Shown here piece after piece: positions 34,388 to 45,704 of a stretch of 64,000 bases of DNA. A model generated the notes under the pieces. It was not told the DNA's origin and ran no database searches. It was given only the letters and a program-made list of their open reading frames with translations. Position 1 is the stretch's first letter. The number at the start of each line of letters is the position of its first letter. The stretch lies in NCBI RefSeq assembly GCF_033807575.1, contig NC_084713.1, positions 16,529,389-16,593,388 on the forward strand, written 5' to 3'. The stretch comes from Cydia pomonella. Taxonomy: Eukaryota; Arthropoda; Insecta; Lepidoptera; Tortricidae. The translations under genes were made by a program, and so were the position numbers.

Positions 34388-35215
34388 TGAGGCAGACAAT
34401 TGCTGATTTTACTGTGGGGTGGTGCTTCAGAGATAAATACCATTTTTGTTCTGCAGAAGAGGGCTATTCGAGCAATATATAAAATGAACCATAGAGACTC
34501 ACTGAGAGATACATTTAAGGAAATTGACATCATGACAGTGCACTGTCAATACATTTATGAGAATATTCTGTATGTGCATAAAAATATTGCCGATTTTAAG
34601 AAAAATTGTGACATTCATAATATTAATACTAGAAATAAACATAAGCTCGCATTGCCCTTCACTCGGCTCCATAAAATTAAAAAATCATTCATGGGTAATT
34701 GTGTGAGATTTTATAATAAACTTCCAAACCATATTACTGAGTTACCAATTAATAAATTTAAGAATCATGTAAAGCGTAAACTTATTTCTAAAGCTTATTA
34801 TACCACACAAGACTACATGAATGATAAAACAACGTGGGATTAATTTTAATTCGAAATGATTAATTATTTATTATATTTGAATAATGATGATGAAATGGAT
34901 ATTCCAATGCATGTATTTCCTTTGTTGTTTTTATTATATTTGTTTGACATTTAGAATTTATTCTAGAAACTATCTAGACAAGTATTTTTTATACATTTTT
35001 TTTTGTATGACTGTATTTTGTGAAAGTTTTAGTATTAAATTTGATCTATGAATTATATTCATTAGTATTATATATGGAATAATATTTACAACATCAATAA
35101 ATTGCTCTGATAATTAGATTAAGATAATTATATGTAATACTGTCTTACTATTCATAAGTGCTTGTTGCTAGGCCTACATGAATAAAGTATATTTGAATTG
35201 AAATTGAATTGTCAT
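34388..35215 (+). pseudogene. Jockey/CR1-like LINE, 5'-truncated 3' end with intact C-terminal frame
   Basis: The frame at 34,400-34,843 (147 codons) begins inside the element with LLWGGASEINTIFVLQKRAI and continues through DIMTVHCQYIYENILYVHKN, KHKLALPFTRLHKIKKSF, a VRFYNKLPNHITELP block and a final KRKLISKAYYTTQDYMND. These blocks are the post-RT C-terminal domain of Jockey/CR1-type LINEs. After the stop comes a 370-bp AT-rich 3' UTR ending in CTACATGAATAAAGTATATT and TTGAATTG repeats. The RT catalytic region is missing. It is less decayed than the copy at 18,970, so it is a younger insertion. Confidence 0.8.
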
Positions 35216-35780
35216 GATTCTTTTATTCAAAAGACATTTTGGTGGAGCCGTGTGTGATGTGTGCTCAGACAGTGTTCTTTGCAGACAAAACGGGATGCAT
35301 ATTATCTGCTCAGCAACTTAGAAAAAACAAGAGCAATCGATTGTTGGAAGTTCGTCAAATGACAAGAACACTCGGAAGTTCTAATCAAAGGGTTCAACAG
35401 CAAAACTGCTAAGGAGCTTCTAGGGCTCAAAAGACACAAAGCCTGCACGGTGATCAGAATATTGACTGGATACTGTAAGTTGAACAAACACATGATTCAA
35501 ATTTGAAAGAAACAAGATACGACATGCAGGTTCTGCCATGAGTCAGAGGAGACTGCAATGCACATTCTCTACTCCTGTGGACCACTAATGTCAATAAGAA
35601 CTAAACACGTAGGGCGGCAAGTAGTGCAACCCTATGAGGTACAGAACATTACGGCCCAAAGAATCTGGAATTTCCTGGATTCAACGGGCATTAGTAACGA
35701 ACTTTAAAGAGCTGTCACAATAGATCACTGCGTGGTCGACGTGGCACTCAAAGGCCCACAAACACCAATAATAATAAAAT
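35216..35780 (+). pseudogene. LINE C-terminal fragment with zinc-knuckle-like Cys/His motif
   Basis: In broken frames it reads SRAIDCWKFVK, LGLKRHKACTVIRILTGYC, KLNKHMIQI, CRFCHESEETAMHILYSC and RIWNFLDSTGI. The order fits the end of an RNase H-bearing I/R1-like LINE polyprotein, with a CxxC..HxxxxC cluster at about 35,525-35,578. Internal stops (for example near 35,352 and 35,504) make it a dead fragment of a different lineage from the element just upstream. Confidence 0.65.
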
Positions 35781-37273
35781 AGTTGTTTTAATGTTTTTTC
35801 TCATTTTAATAAAAGGAATCTAATAAAAGTATTTCATATTTTATTTTAGAGCAATAAAAAATATGTTTTAATTTTAAATATATCGGTATAATAAAATGAT
35901 GTAAATATATCGGCATGTTTTTTTATATACCCAATAATACTCGATATCGATAAAAAATGTTTCTGAAACTAGCAAGATTGAGACAATCTTTTATTTTGCC
36001 TCGAAAATTCCGGGCTCCGCGTGATCTCACAAAAAAATCATGCAAGAAGTCATGGGGAGAAAAAAACATGGGTAAATTCTTAAAATCAACTACTTACAGT
36101 AATTATTTCCGTTTGATAAAAGTAAAATAAAGCTAATTTAACCCCCTATTAAACAAATAAATGATGGGCAAAATAATTATTTTTTCACAAATACTGCCCA
36201 AGGTACCACCTTACTTATTATCACCTTCTTCTTTACAACTTACAAAACTTTTCAATTACAAAGAACTTTCACGATACCTATTCAAATACTCGCATTGAAA
36301 ACATTTTCCTGAGCAATTCATTAGCTGTAGCATTTCGTAACATTAATGACGACGTATCTCAAACCCGTTTATTGTCTCTAACACGGTCTTTTAATACTTT
36401 CGACGTCATATATATATAAACATTTATCAACTTTGACACATTGGAATAAGATCGGGAAATGTACACATATCTAAGACGTAGCGCTGAACACGCGCTGTAT
36501 TGATTCCGAGGTAGGACATACATTAGTAAGTCGCGTGGGACATCAAAGTCTCATCATTTCTCTATTAGAGAAGCACTCGAATGTTGTAATTAATGCCTCC
36601 AATTATGCTTTGAAAACCTTCAGTGCTGACTGTATTCAATCTTCTGTGGGAAATAATGAGATTGTTGGCCGTCTCTTTGAAAACTTTGTATATTAGGTAG
36701 CTTTTGCGGGATGTGAGAGCATTATTGTTTGGCTTGTTATGGCTAACAACATAATGCTTATTTTTTGTTTACGTGAAAAATAAATGCTTCTAAAATAAAT
36801 CAAGATGTTTTAATGGGCTGAAATATTAATACTCTTAAGAGCATTTATTGTCGCTAATAAATAAGGATCTGAGATTTATCTTGACCACGGAAAAAGTTAT
36901 GTTATAATAATAATACTTTACATAGATCATACGTATTATCTGTTAGTATGGAATGTATGTACGATTGTATTTTCATTAAGTGTGTTCTATAGTGCCGGGA
37001 TTTTAATAAATAACGCCAATCAATTAATATTTATGATTAAAATGACATCGGCTATATTTAACTGACTTTCAAAACAGGAGAAGTTTAAGCCCTGTCCCTG
37101 ACAAGGCAAAGTATAGATATATTCTTTAGCACCATAATGACAGGCGAAAAAGCCATAGTAAGTAATACCTATGGACGTTTTGCTTGAGGCATAAGTAGGT
37201 ACCATAATCCAGCATTGATAAGTGTCCATTTAAAGTTAACATCTGCATGCATTACGACAAACATTTGAACTGC
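35781..37273. other. Gene-free sequence
   Basis: No gene is recognised. It is AT-rich with a slightly GC-richer patch at about 36,470-36,600 of unknown meaning. Confidence 0.4.
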
Positions 37274-37418
37274 CGGCCTAGCCAAGGTGACAATCGCTAT
37301 CGCTTCGACAACGAAACGCTTTGTGTCTCTCTATCACGCTTCCATATTAGTGCGACAGTGACAGTTGCGTTTCGATCGCTACGGAGCGTAAGCGATTTGC
37401 ACGTTGGCTACGCGGCCT
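37274..37418. mobile_element. Element F, copy 2
   Basis: GGCCTAGCCAAGGTGACAAT and CGCT at the left and AGCGATTTGCACGTTGGCTA and CGCGGCC at the right are imperfect inverted ends. It matches the copy at 8464. The 84-codon frame over it is repeat-derived. Confidence 0.7.
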
Positions 37419-39240
37419 GTCACGATATTTTTTTCGAAAGTGATTTATCAAGGGTTAACAAAAATGACCAAATCATTAAAACTACTAACACATACTCGTA
37501 AATCACGTGAGGCAACTGAACCTGAAGCCTTTGCTCACTGACTCAGCAAAAATGTGCGCACTGTGAGTATATTTTGACCTATACGTTCAGCAGTTTCAGC
37601 ACCCATATTTCCTCCCAGCTTTTCTTTCTAAATTGATCTTAATGAGTTGACTAATAAGGTTGACTTTTGAAAGGTTACTGCAATTGTTACGCACTTTTGT
37701 AATGTAAGTAGAACTATATTTACCCGTTAACCTATCTGTTCGGTGAGCCGAGCAACGCGGTCGCTACGGCCCTGCGAATGGATAATTCTAAAGCTAACTA
37801 CATGGGCCCTTCGACAATGTTTACAGAACCTAGAGCACATTAATTGAGGGTGATTAGAGAACGAAAACTGTTACCTGAAGCCCGGAACTGTTTCCCTAAA
37901 ATAAAATGTAGGAGCTAACTAATTGTTTGAACAATGATTAATTGTTTCAAGATAAAGGATACGTTTTAATAGGTATATTATACCAACCGTTTTTGAAATC
38001 CTGTAGATAATTTAACTATACATAAAGAATTAAAAATGTGTAGATACAGGAGTCATTTCTTTGTTTATGTTAACCCCTGTGCTAATATTGAGACCCGAGG
38101 AAGCGAAAGATTCCAAAAAAGTGGAATGCGGGGATTTTGAGGCACGAGAGGTGAACCAAATTTGCTGCCGAGTAAATTACATAACTTTGCATGACAACAA
38201 CGCGATAAAACTACTAGCTGTAAAATATTACAAAATTTATAAATCTGCTTAAAATTATACCAATGCTACGTATTAAATAAAATAAAATATATCATTCAGA
38301 ATCATCACATAAAAGTGCATCCTACCAGATAATGAGAGGAAATAATTCATAATTTACATTAATTAGCTTTCACAACTTTGCCCACTAATTTTAAAAACTA
38401 AAGAGAGCCTTAAAATACTTTATGGAGCTAGGAAATTTTCCGGTTGAAAATAAGGAATACTGAAATTACCTAAAATTAGCCGAGAAACGAAATAACGCAT
38501 TTCATAAGATACACGTCAGTTGCCCATTCGTATTGGTCTTGTCTGTCATTTTGGAACCTTTGGCGTTTATACGACCTACATAGGTACAAGTTTATAAGCT
38601 ATAAAAATACAATACACTGAAAGGGAGAAGTCTTAAGTTCATAAAAGGATACGGGAGCTGAGATTTAAGTATTTTACGTGAATATATCCGTCTCGCTAAC
38701 GGAAGCGGCTCCTAAAACTAATGCGATAAGGACAACGCCAGGTTAGTCGAAAAATCCTGCGTGAAAATCTCAAAAAACGATGTTTCGTCCTCGACTGTTT
38801 CCTCCTCCAAAACTTAACCAAATGCAACGATATTTTGAGATCTAAATGGTAATAAAATTATCTGTTCCGGACTATTTTGTTTTTTAGGCTAATGGATGTC
38901 AGGCAATTAACTAAAATTAGGCCGTTTTTGCGAATATTTGAAGTGCACTGGCGCCTTAAGAAACAAAAATATCAACAAAAGCAAAACAGTCCGACACAGA
39001 CATTAATAGTATAATAATCTGTGTTGACACAGACATTAATAGTATAAAATCATTGCTTTAACTTCAAAAGCCACGAAGAAGTCGAGAACGTTTGTATGGA
39101 GAAATGACCACTCCTGTTGCGTCATAAAGACAACGAGATTACGTTAATTTGATTTGAATATATCACATACCTCGGAAATGCCGATGACAAAATTTATTTA
39201 CACTTTCGAGAAGGCAAGGCGAGATCTTAGACATTGATCT
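37419..39240. other. Gene-free sequence with a 31-33 bp tandem duplication
   Basis: GACACAGACATTAATAGTAT is repeated twice at about 38,992-39,050, separated by AATAATCTGTGTT. A 63-codon plus frame at 38,061-38,252 has no recognised domain. No gene is called. Confidence 0.45.
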
Positions 39241-39480
39241 TTTTTTGGGTTCCGTAGTCAACTAGGAACCCTTATAGTTTCGCTATGTCCATCTGTCCGT
39301 CCATCCGCGGCTTTGCATCGTGATCGCTAGTGCTAGACTAGAAAGCTGCAATTTGGCATGGATACATAAATCATGCATGGCAACAGAACGGTAAAATAAA
39401 AACTGAAAGAAAATAAGGGTATGTCCCATACAAAGTATTTGTTTATATATTCGAAAGTAATCGGTCCGAAAGAAAAAAAT
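39241..39480 (+). mobile_element. Element K, left-end copy
   Basis: GGGTTCCGTAGTCAACTAGG, CCTTATAGTTTCGCTATGTC and AATTTGGCATGGATACATAA match the first part of the element at 7653. The right two thirds are absent. Confidence 0.7.
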
Positions 39481-39892
39481 ATACTAGCCCGGCTGGAATG
39501 AGAGAATTAGCGCCTAGAACGGTTTTCCTAAATACGAGTACGGGCGTCCATTCTAAGATTAAATAAAATTAGTTTACTAAACTTGACCACGAAAATCATG
39601 ATAACATACTCTATATATAGTAAATAGAGGTACATTTTGCAACTCTTGAGGGTCGACTTACAGTACGTAGTACGTACACCTACGTACGCATAACTATACA
39701 GACCCTACATCGTCAACTGTTATCAAAATCTAACCGAGGGAGGCTTAGGTACAGCTACAGCAACGGGGATAGAACACCGTAGATATAGATAAAGGTAGAT
39801 AGATAGATAGGGGAGTGTCGGGTAATGACGTTCACGCCTTTGCTAAGTTTGAGAAAGATAGGGGAAATCATGTAGGTATATATGAGGTAGGG
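39481..39892. other. Gene-free sequence
   Basis: It contains short simple repeats (TACGTAGTACGTACACCTAC at about 39,661 and a GATA-type run at about 39,790-39,810) and nothing else assignable. Confidence 0.4.
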
Positions 39893-40275
39893 TTGACGAC
39901 CGGCCAGGCCTAGTGGGTAGTGACCCTACCTATGAAGCCGATGGTCCTGGGTTCGAATCCCGGTAAGGGCATGTATTTGTGTGATGAGCACAGATATTTG
40001 CTGTTCCCTTAGTCAAGGATGTTTCCTATGTATTTAAGTATATTATATATATCGTTGTCTGAGTACCCACAAGACAAGCCTTCTGAGCTTACCGTGGGAT
40101 TTATGGCGTTATTCATAAACGCGTTACTGGCCTGAATTAGCTATGAATCTGTCATTTTGACTTAAGTGTTTGTAAGAAAGGGATAAAACATAATTTAACT
40201 AAATCAGGCCCGTAAAGTTTTATGAATAAGGGGGTTAGTCAATTTGTGTAAGAATGTCCCTATATTTGTTTATTT
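39893..40275 (+). mobile_element. SINE-A copy interrupted by a MITE
   Basis: The head has GGCCAGGCCTAGTGGGTAGT, a perfect GGTTCGAATCC B box and the GTGTGATGAGCACAGATATT body. The GTGGGACTTAGTC segment expected near the 3' end is split after GTGGGAT by a 131-bp element. The SINE tail TTAGTCAATTTGTGTAAGAA resumes at 40,235. Confidence 0.9.
40104..40234. mobile_element. 131-bp MITE with TTA target duplication (PIF/Harbinger-like)
   Basis: TTA at 40,101-03 and 40,235-37 flank the insert, and the uninterrupted SINE has a single TTA at this site. The ends GGCGTTATTCATAAACGCG / TTTTATGAATAAGGGG and the inner GGCCTGAATTAG / AAATCAGGCC are inverted. A 3-bp TTA duplication is the known preference of PIF/Harbinger transposons; the superfamily call is inference from that. 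Confidence 0.85.
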
Positions 40276-40469
40276 ATATATGATAGGATCGTACAATCGC
40301 ACATCCTGTTACCTAACCAAAAAGTTAGTGGTGGCAACTATGTATAATTAGGTATTATCAGTTAAGTAGGTTTCTTGTTTCTAATTAAATTTGATTTAAT
40401 TTCCCATATTTAATCACATATTTTGTTTCATTTGTTTCTTAAGTAGGTTTATATTTCCCGCCTTCCAAA

Positions 40470-40720
40470 GGTCAGCTGCCTTTTTTTATCTTATTAAAAA
40501 CTGATCGGCGATTGGCTCTAGTCACACCTGATAAAAAGTGAAGACAGGGCCTAGGATGGAGCTCACCGGTTGAGTAGTAGCCTATTCACTCTTGCTTTAA
40601 AGAGACCGAGGTCATATTTATCAGGGAATACAGATTGCGGTAGCGCATTCCATTCTTTAGCCTTCCGTACCAAAAAAGAGGAGGCAAACCGTTTCATCTA
40701 CACTTAATCGGTGTTTATGT
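40470..40720. repeat. Dispersed repeat fragment
   Basis: GGCCTAGGATGGAGCTCACC, GGTTGAGTAGTAGCCTATTC and GCGGTAGCGCATTCCATTCT are phrases I recognise from many lepidopteran sequences. No clear frame or ends are visible; it could be part of a LINE in antisense. The class is uncertain. Confidence 0.45.
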
Positions 40721-42470
40721 ACTTAGGTATTATTTCCTTTTATCGAGGTGTGCAATAATGACTATGTATTGTATCAGTCGGATCTTAATTTAGTTTCAAA
40801 TGATTCCCGATTCGCAATTGCCTCACTCTCCCCTAGACATGTCTCTGAGACTAACGCCTGGACCCTTCGCGGGATTACGCGGACAAATCCTGCCCACTGA
40901 TGATTCAATTTGAATTTGCATAGCGTCGGCGTTTAGCAGATGGACGTGTTTACACAAAAACGGAATGTTTTTGTAAGCGGGTTTGGGCTCAGCTTAGAGC
41001 GCTAATGGATGTTATAGTAGCTAAGGAATATTTGTGTTAGGTAATACAGTTAAGTACTGAATTTGGATTGAACATTATAGGATAGGTGCGTTCGTTTTCG
41101 TCCAAATATAGGTGTTGCCAACTTTGATATACTATGAACATATCTTAAAGTAGGTACTCTTATTTAAATGTATTGTATTTGTTTTTATTGCTATTGTTGT
41201 CTTTTATTAAGGTATAACTTGATAAAATATAATATATTTATAATATTTACGGTATTTTGCAAAAGTACATAGTGTTATTAATAAAAGTAGTTTCCGTCCA
41301 CGTAAATATGAGCTAGTTTTCATCCGCTGCATTGAGATGAAATTCAATTATATTATTATATATTTCGTTTTTAATTTTATACATATAAAAAAACTGTCCT
41401 ATGTCCTTCCTTGGTACTCACTATTTTCATACCACATTCACCAATCATTCTTCTAACACTATTTTATTCATACACCGCTGACAAAGGAGTGGACGTCTAC
41501 TAATGCCTGCATCAATAAAAAAAAGTATTTAGTAGATATATTTAAATAACATCACCATACTAAATATTCACTTAACTATTTCGGTTTCCATCCGTCCGTG
41601 GTTGATAACTAAATACTTTATAAAATTGGTACGGTTTAGTTCTCGACCACTAAATTTCTCTAAGATTTCTTAAAGAAACTTCATACTCGTAAAACGAATC
41701 ATTTTTCGTTTTATTATACTAGAAGTGTTAATAAACTTGCCTTGAATGAACATTACCATATGGAGACTAACATGAAACGCTATAAGCTGTCTTCATAGTT
41801 ATTGCTATTTTAAGGGTGTCACATGCGCGTTTCTAACCTATGAAGCAATTGTTTCTACTATACAACCTAAAATTAAATAACCAATTTGAGCTATTGTTTT
41901 GTTTCGTCGTTTTAACCGCGGCGGCACGTGATTGGTCAAATTTAGGTATTATAGTTGACTGAAGCGTTTCTATATGAAAATATTAGTTTAGTCAGGATAG
42001 TAAATGTATTCGATTGCAGTTTGATATCCGAAGTCTTAATGCAACCATTACAGTTGATGAGTGAAAAAAAAATTAGGTACATACCACTCTCTCTCGAAAC
42101 CAGCATCAGTATTTTTTAAACTTTCAAATGAGTTGAATAACACTTAACATTTAATTATTTTAATTAATGTTTGGAGTACCAACTTAAATCTAGAAAACGT
42201 TATCGCATTTAAAACCTTTAATTAAAACGGGGCTGAGAATGAAATGCCCTAGCTGGTCCAATGGATTAAAATCCTAGCCCTTCATTAACATGAAAAGAGC
42301 GCGAACCCCACGGCTTTATCAGCTTATGCAAATTTTTATCAAATTGTTAGTGGCCAGAGATTTGTCCAACTAATCCTAGGGAACTGAGATCCGAATGCGT
42401 AATTACGGTTACGACGCGTAGCTTTTTGCTCACATAGCTAGGGTACCTACTTACCCACAGTGACAGCTAT
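40721..42470. other. Gene-free sequence
   Basis: AT-rich sequence without supported genes. A short piece at about 41,818-41,840 (GTGTCACATGCGCGTTTCTAA) resembles the 3' portion of SINE-B. Confidence 0.4.
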
Positions 42471-42676
42471 AGGGAGCGTGCATGAACTATAGGAGGCAGC
42501 ACAGGAGCCGTCAGATTTTTGGCGCGAGGCGTAAATGTGATGTTTTTTGTTCCGATGTAGCCCACAAGATGGCAGAACCTACTATGCATAAGAAAACACT
42601 CGACGTGTAAATGTGCCTGTTTATGGTTCCGATTCAGACCACAAGATGGCAGACCCTCCAACGCGCACGGTCCCTA
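42471..42676. mobile_element. Element D, copy 2
   Basis: It matches 13,626-13,830 almost end to end (AGGGAGCGTGCATGAACTAT to CACGGTCCCT) with scattered substitutions. The paired frames at 42,467-42,816 are repeat-derived. Confidence 0.75.
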
Positions 42677-42765
42677 TCATCTTTATACAATTTAAGCCCG
42701 TCACAAACGTAGCTATAATATATATTAATATAAGTACCAAAATGTATAATATGGCAAGGCATCTT

Positions 42766-42885
42766 GCGATATATATATATATATATATTTTTTTTTTTGA
42801 CAGAATCCACAGTTGAATCCGCGACCTCCGGATTGCAAGTTGAACGCTCTTACCGCTAGGCCACCAGCGCTCTCTGGTAGGTCTT
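42766..42885 (-). mobile_element. SINE-C head with AT microsatellite at its 3' side
   Basis: On the minus strand it reads CGCTGGTGGCCTAGCGGTAA, GAGCGTTCAACTTGCAATCC, GGAGGTCGCGGATTCAACTG, then runs into a T/A tract on the plus strand (AT)n at 42,766-42,787. The A-box-like TGGCCTAGCGG and B-box-like GGATTCAAC support a tRNA-derived SINE head. The 3' body is absent here but seen at 17,668 and 21,205. Confidence 0.75.
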
Positions 42886-42907
42886 TGTATGTCGTGTATA
42901 TTGTGTA

Positions 42908-43170
42908 TATGACGACGAGTCTAGCCTAGTGTGTAGTGAGTGTAGTGACCATGCCTATGAAGCCGATGGTCCTGGGTTCGAATTCCGGAAAGGGCATGTA
43001 TTTGTGTGATGAGCACAGATATTTATTTCTGAGTCATGGGTGTTTTCTATGTATTTAAGTATTTGTATATTATATATATCGTTGTCTGAGTCCCCCACAA
43101 CACAAGCCTTCTTGAGCTTACTGTGGGACTTAGTCAATGTAAGAATGTCGTATAATATTTATTATATCAT
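42908..43170 (+). mobile_element. SINE-A copy with a small internal duplication
   Basis: GACGACGAGTCTAGCCTAGT starts the head. The GTGTAGTGAGTGTAGTGACC region contains a 10-bp duplication absent from other copies. GGTTCGAATTCC is the B box, and the tail ends GTCGTATAATATTTATTA. The small frames over it on both strands are SINE sequence. Confidence 0.9.
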
Positions 43171-43269
43171 ATCATCATCCTCGTTAATATGCAGTCTCTG
43201 TAAAGAAAAATTAAAGATACAATAAAGGTGCTAAGTAATATGGTCTAGTAATACATATAACAATTTTTA

Positions 43270-43945
43270 TTCAGATAAACAGTACCCCCTGTGACCTTGG
43301 GCGGAGAAGTGCTCAAGGCCTCAAAGACGTTTAAATTGTCACTGGGTCTCCGAACACCTTAAGGATGACCTCAACATAGAGAGCGTAGAGCGTTGGCCGT
43401 TCCCGCAAATATGCTGGCGCGCAGGTTTGCAAGGTGTAATAAAGATCTGAAAAAGACACTGTTTAAGGTATTTCTTCCAATATTTTTATACCTGCAGCCT
43501 GTGGGCCAGCTATACTCAGCGAGCATACAAGGGACTACGAATACAGTACAACAACGTTTTCATGACGACACAACGACTTTTTTGCGATTATACGCAACAG
43601 ATCGGCGATACTTATGCGGAGACTGGGCTGGGCGGCAGTAACAATAGTATCCTGAAAACGTTAGCAGGTAAGATAGATGCACCATTGCTCAAGCACTGGA
43701 ATAGTCTACATGTGCCAGCAACAAATGCTGAGAAATGATGCATCAAGATTGCCTAAATTTTATTTATTTTATTATATAAAGTATTTATTGGGCTATTTGT
43801 GTGTATCTTAAGTGTCTATTAATTATTTGTAAATTGTTTGTTAGTTATACGTAACCTTAATGAATTTTAAGATTTGTTGTACTTTACTAACTATATGGAT
43901 CTCCCAGATTCGAAATAAATAAAATTAAAAAAAAAAAAACACATT
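43270..43945 (+). pseudogene. LINE reverse transcriptase C-terminus with poly(A) end
   Basis: In broken plus-strand frames it reads VPANMLARRFARCNKDLKKT, a LFKxF..Leu-Trp-Ala-type block, then YTQRAYKGLRIQYNN-like and finally APLLKHWNSLHVPATN. I recognise the order as the C-terminal region of a non-LTR reverse transcriptase multicopy in insects. A GAAATAAATAAAATT signal and an A-run at about 43,928-43,940 mark its 3' end. It is frameshifted and lacks its 5' part. Confidence 0.65.
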
Positions 43946-43959
43946 TGAAAAACCAGTCT

Positions 43960-45230
43960 AACACCGACAGATTATAATGAGAAGTAATTAAATGATCAGC
44001 CGTTTTTAAAACTGATCTGCAAGAAAAAAATGCCATTAAATCATTTGGAAAGCATGCAACAATTTTGCTGACAATAAATAAATATCGAGATACAACTCTT
44101 ATTCAGCAAATAATTCACAAACGGTCAACATTTAAAACAATATCAATCTGCTTCTGTCATAATTTAACTGCTCAATTAAGCAGTTAAAGTAAGTAAGTAG
44201 TTAAGTTATTATTATTTTTGTTGAGCTGCAAAATTATTATTTGATCAGCAAGATTAAAAAATTGGTTGGTAGAAAAAACATGTCGTTACGCAGTTTAATT
44301 CATATGGTACCTATGCATATTAAAGGAATGGTAATCTGATATAATAAGGTGGCTAACATTTGATTTAAAAAATCGGCAGAGTTGCAGGCGGAGCGAAACC
44401 AGCCCACGTGACAAGATCTCACCACCACCAAAATCTCAAGGTTACCAAAATCTCAAGGTCAACTAAAACCGAATCAGAGCACAACACTATTCACGTGGTC
44501 TTGTCTGTCCTACCCCTAAAGAGCCATTGCGAAAACGGAGGCGCGGAGGGAAGGCAGCGCTCGCCCGCTGCACGCTGTGACAGAGTGCGGGAGCGAGTTG
44601 CGGAGCCGAGTGTAGTGACCGACCGTGCTGTTTTGCCGCGAGGGCGGAAGGGCTGCTCTTCCGCAGCGCCGGAGCTACCCAGATCCAACAGCTGCACCCC
44701 GCCGGCCCCCTCACCCCTCACCGTATCGTATGGTATAATGGTCGATAAGTCCATATTGTAAATTTTTACCCTTGAATGGGCAGTAAGTTTTTTAAAGGAC
44801 AAAATGAAAGGAAAGTAATCAAATGATGACCAATCTTTCTTTTGTTTAAAAAATCAGCTGATTAGGAATGGGGATACCCCCTTAGGTTAAGTTTGTTAAA
44901 CATTTGCTTATCAACTGATTTTTCAGGTAACCAATTTTTGCGGATCAGGTAAATTGTAATCCAAAATGAAATAATCCGCTTACCCACTGGTTGCTTATCA
45001 AAATTTGATTAATGGTGGATCGCTTACTGCCGATCAAATAATTAATTTGCCAACCAAATCAATTTAGAGCAGCTCAGTAAGACATTAATTACGAACTGGT
45101 TTAAAAATACTTGCTAACCATAAGTTGCTGACCAAGTATACATTTTGGCTGACCAAATATATATTTTTGTTCATCAAAATAGGAATATTTTTGCAGATCG
45201 ATTAAATGATACCCATTAATAATTATGTTG
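43960..45230. repeat. Unusual block of diffuse short repeats around a GC-rich core
   Basis: Motifs of the type TGATCAGC, GCTGACCAA, TTATCAACTGATTTTTCAG and GCAGATCGATTAAATGAT recur irregularly on both strands. Near 45,127-45,210 they form a run with a spacing of about 22-24 bases (GCTGACCAAGTATACATTTT, GCTGACCAAATATATATTTT, TTCATCAAAATAGG...). The two outer edges share ATTAAATGAT-type sequence in opposite orientation. I cannot name the family. No domain-bearing frame is found. Confidence 0.5.
44520..44725. other. GC-rich island within the repeat block
   Basis: About 200 bp, roughly two thirds G+C and CpG-rich, sits between AT-rich flanks (AAACGGAGGCGCGGAGGGAA, GCGAGTTGCGGAGCCGAGTG, CCCCGCCGGCCCCCTCACCC). 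Frames are open on both strands (up to 117 codons plus, 103 minus), as expected of GC-rich DNA; they show no domain. AGATCTCACCACCACCAAAA and a duplicated ACCAAAATCTCAAGGT precede it at about 44,415-44,460. It may be cargo of the surrounding element or a CpG-rich regulatory patch. Confidence 0.6.
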
Positions 45231-45254
45231 TAACATGACATAACTATTTTTGAT

Positions 45255-45528
45255 GGGTTATACCCACTAGTTACCACCAAGTTGTTACCAGTGGTAAATA
45301 CTGGATTTTTTTCCCACCTTTTACAACTACTGGCAAAAAAAAACCCAGTAGTTACCACTGCTAAACTGGTAGACTATACTATTTTTATAAGTATTGAACT
45401 CTTACAAAAATTTTGTGGTAACTACTGGGAAAAACCCACCTTTTCCCAGTAGTAAAAGGTGGGAGAAAAATCCCAGTAGTTACCACTGGTACAACAACAA
45501 CTTGGTGGTAATTAGTGGGAATAACCCT
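45255..45528. mobile_element. 274-bp fold-back MITE built from CCCAGTAGTTACCAC repeats
   Basis: GGGTTATACCCACTAGTTAC and CACCAAGTTGTT at the left mirror AACAACTTGGTGGTAATTAG and TGGGAATAACCCT at the right. Inside, TTTTTCCCACCTTTTACAAC, CCCAGTAGTTACCACTG and their inverse copies occur repeatedly, so several alternative hairpins are possible. It is non-coding, and the superfamily is unclear. Confidence 0.75.
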
Positions 45529-45618
45529 TGTTTATCTACATAGACAATTTACGCACATACTTGCGTTTAATTTTTGGTCGCATTTTTTTATCATCTTAGT
45601 TCTGTGGAATGTAAGCAA

Positions 45619-45704
45619 GAGGGCCTACCGCGAACCACGTTCGACGAGTTGCCTCCGTATCACATTTACGTGCGAATTTAAAGGGCGACAGACGGTAAGC
45701 CCTC
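45619..45704. mobile_element. Element J, shortened copy
   Basis: GAGGGCCTACCGCGAACCAC and GTTCGACG at the left and a degraded GACGGTAAGCCCTC at the right match the better copy at 46,497-46,609. Confidence 0.65.

Noticed and set aside
39930..39965. Perfect B box (GGTTCGAATCC) suggesting a tRNA gene; also at 10,290, 42,975, 48,175 and on the minus strand at 24,865
   Set aside because: These lie in SINE-A heads; the flanks do not fold into a tRNA cloverleaf and are followed by a shared non-tRNA body.
44491..44802. 103- and 117-codon overlapping frames as genes
   Set aside because: The high GC content lowers stop frequency on both strands; no domain and no splice structure.
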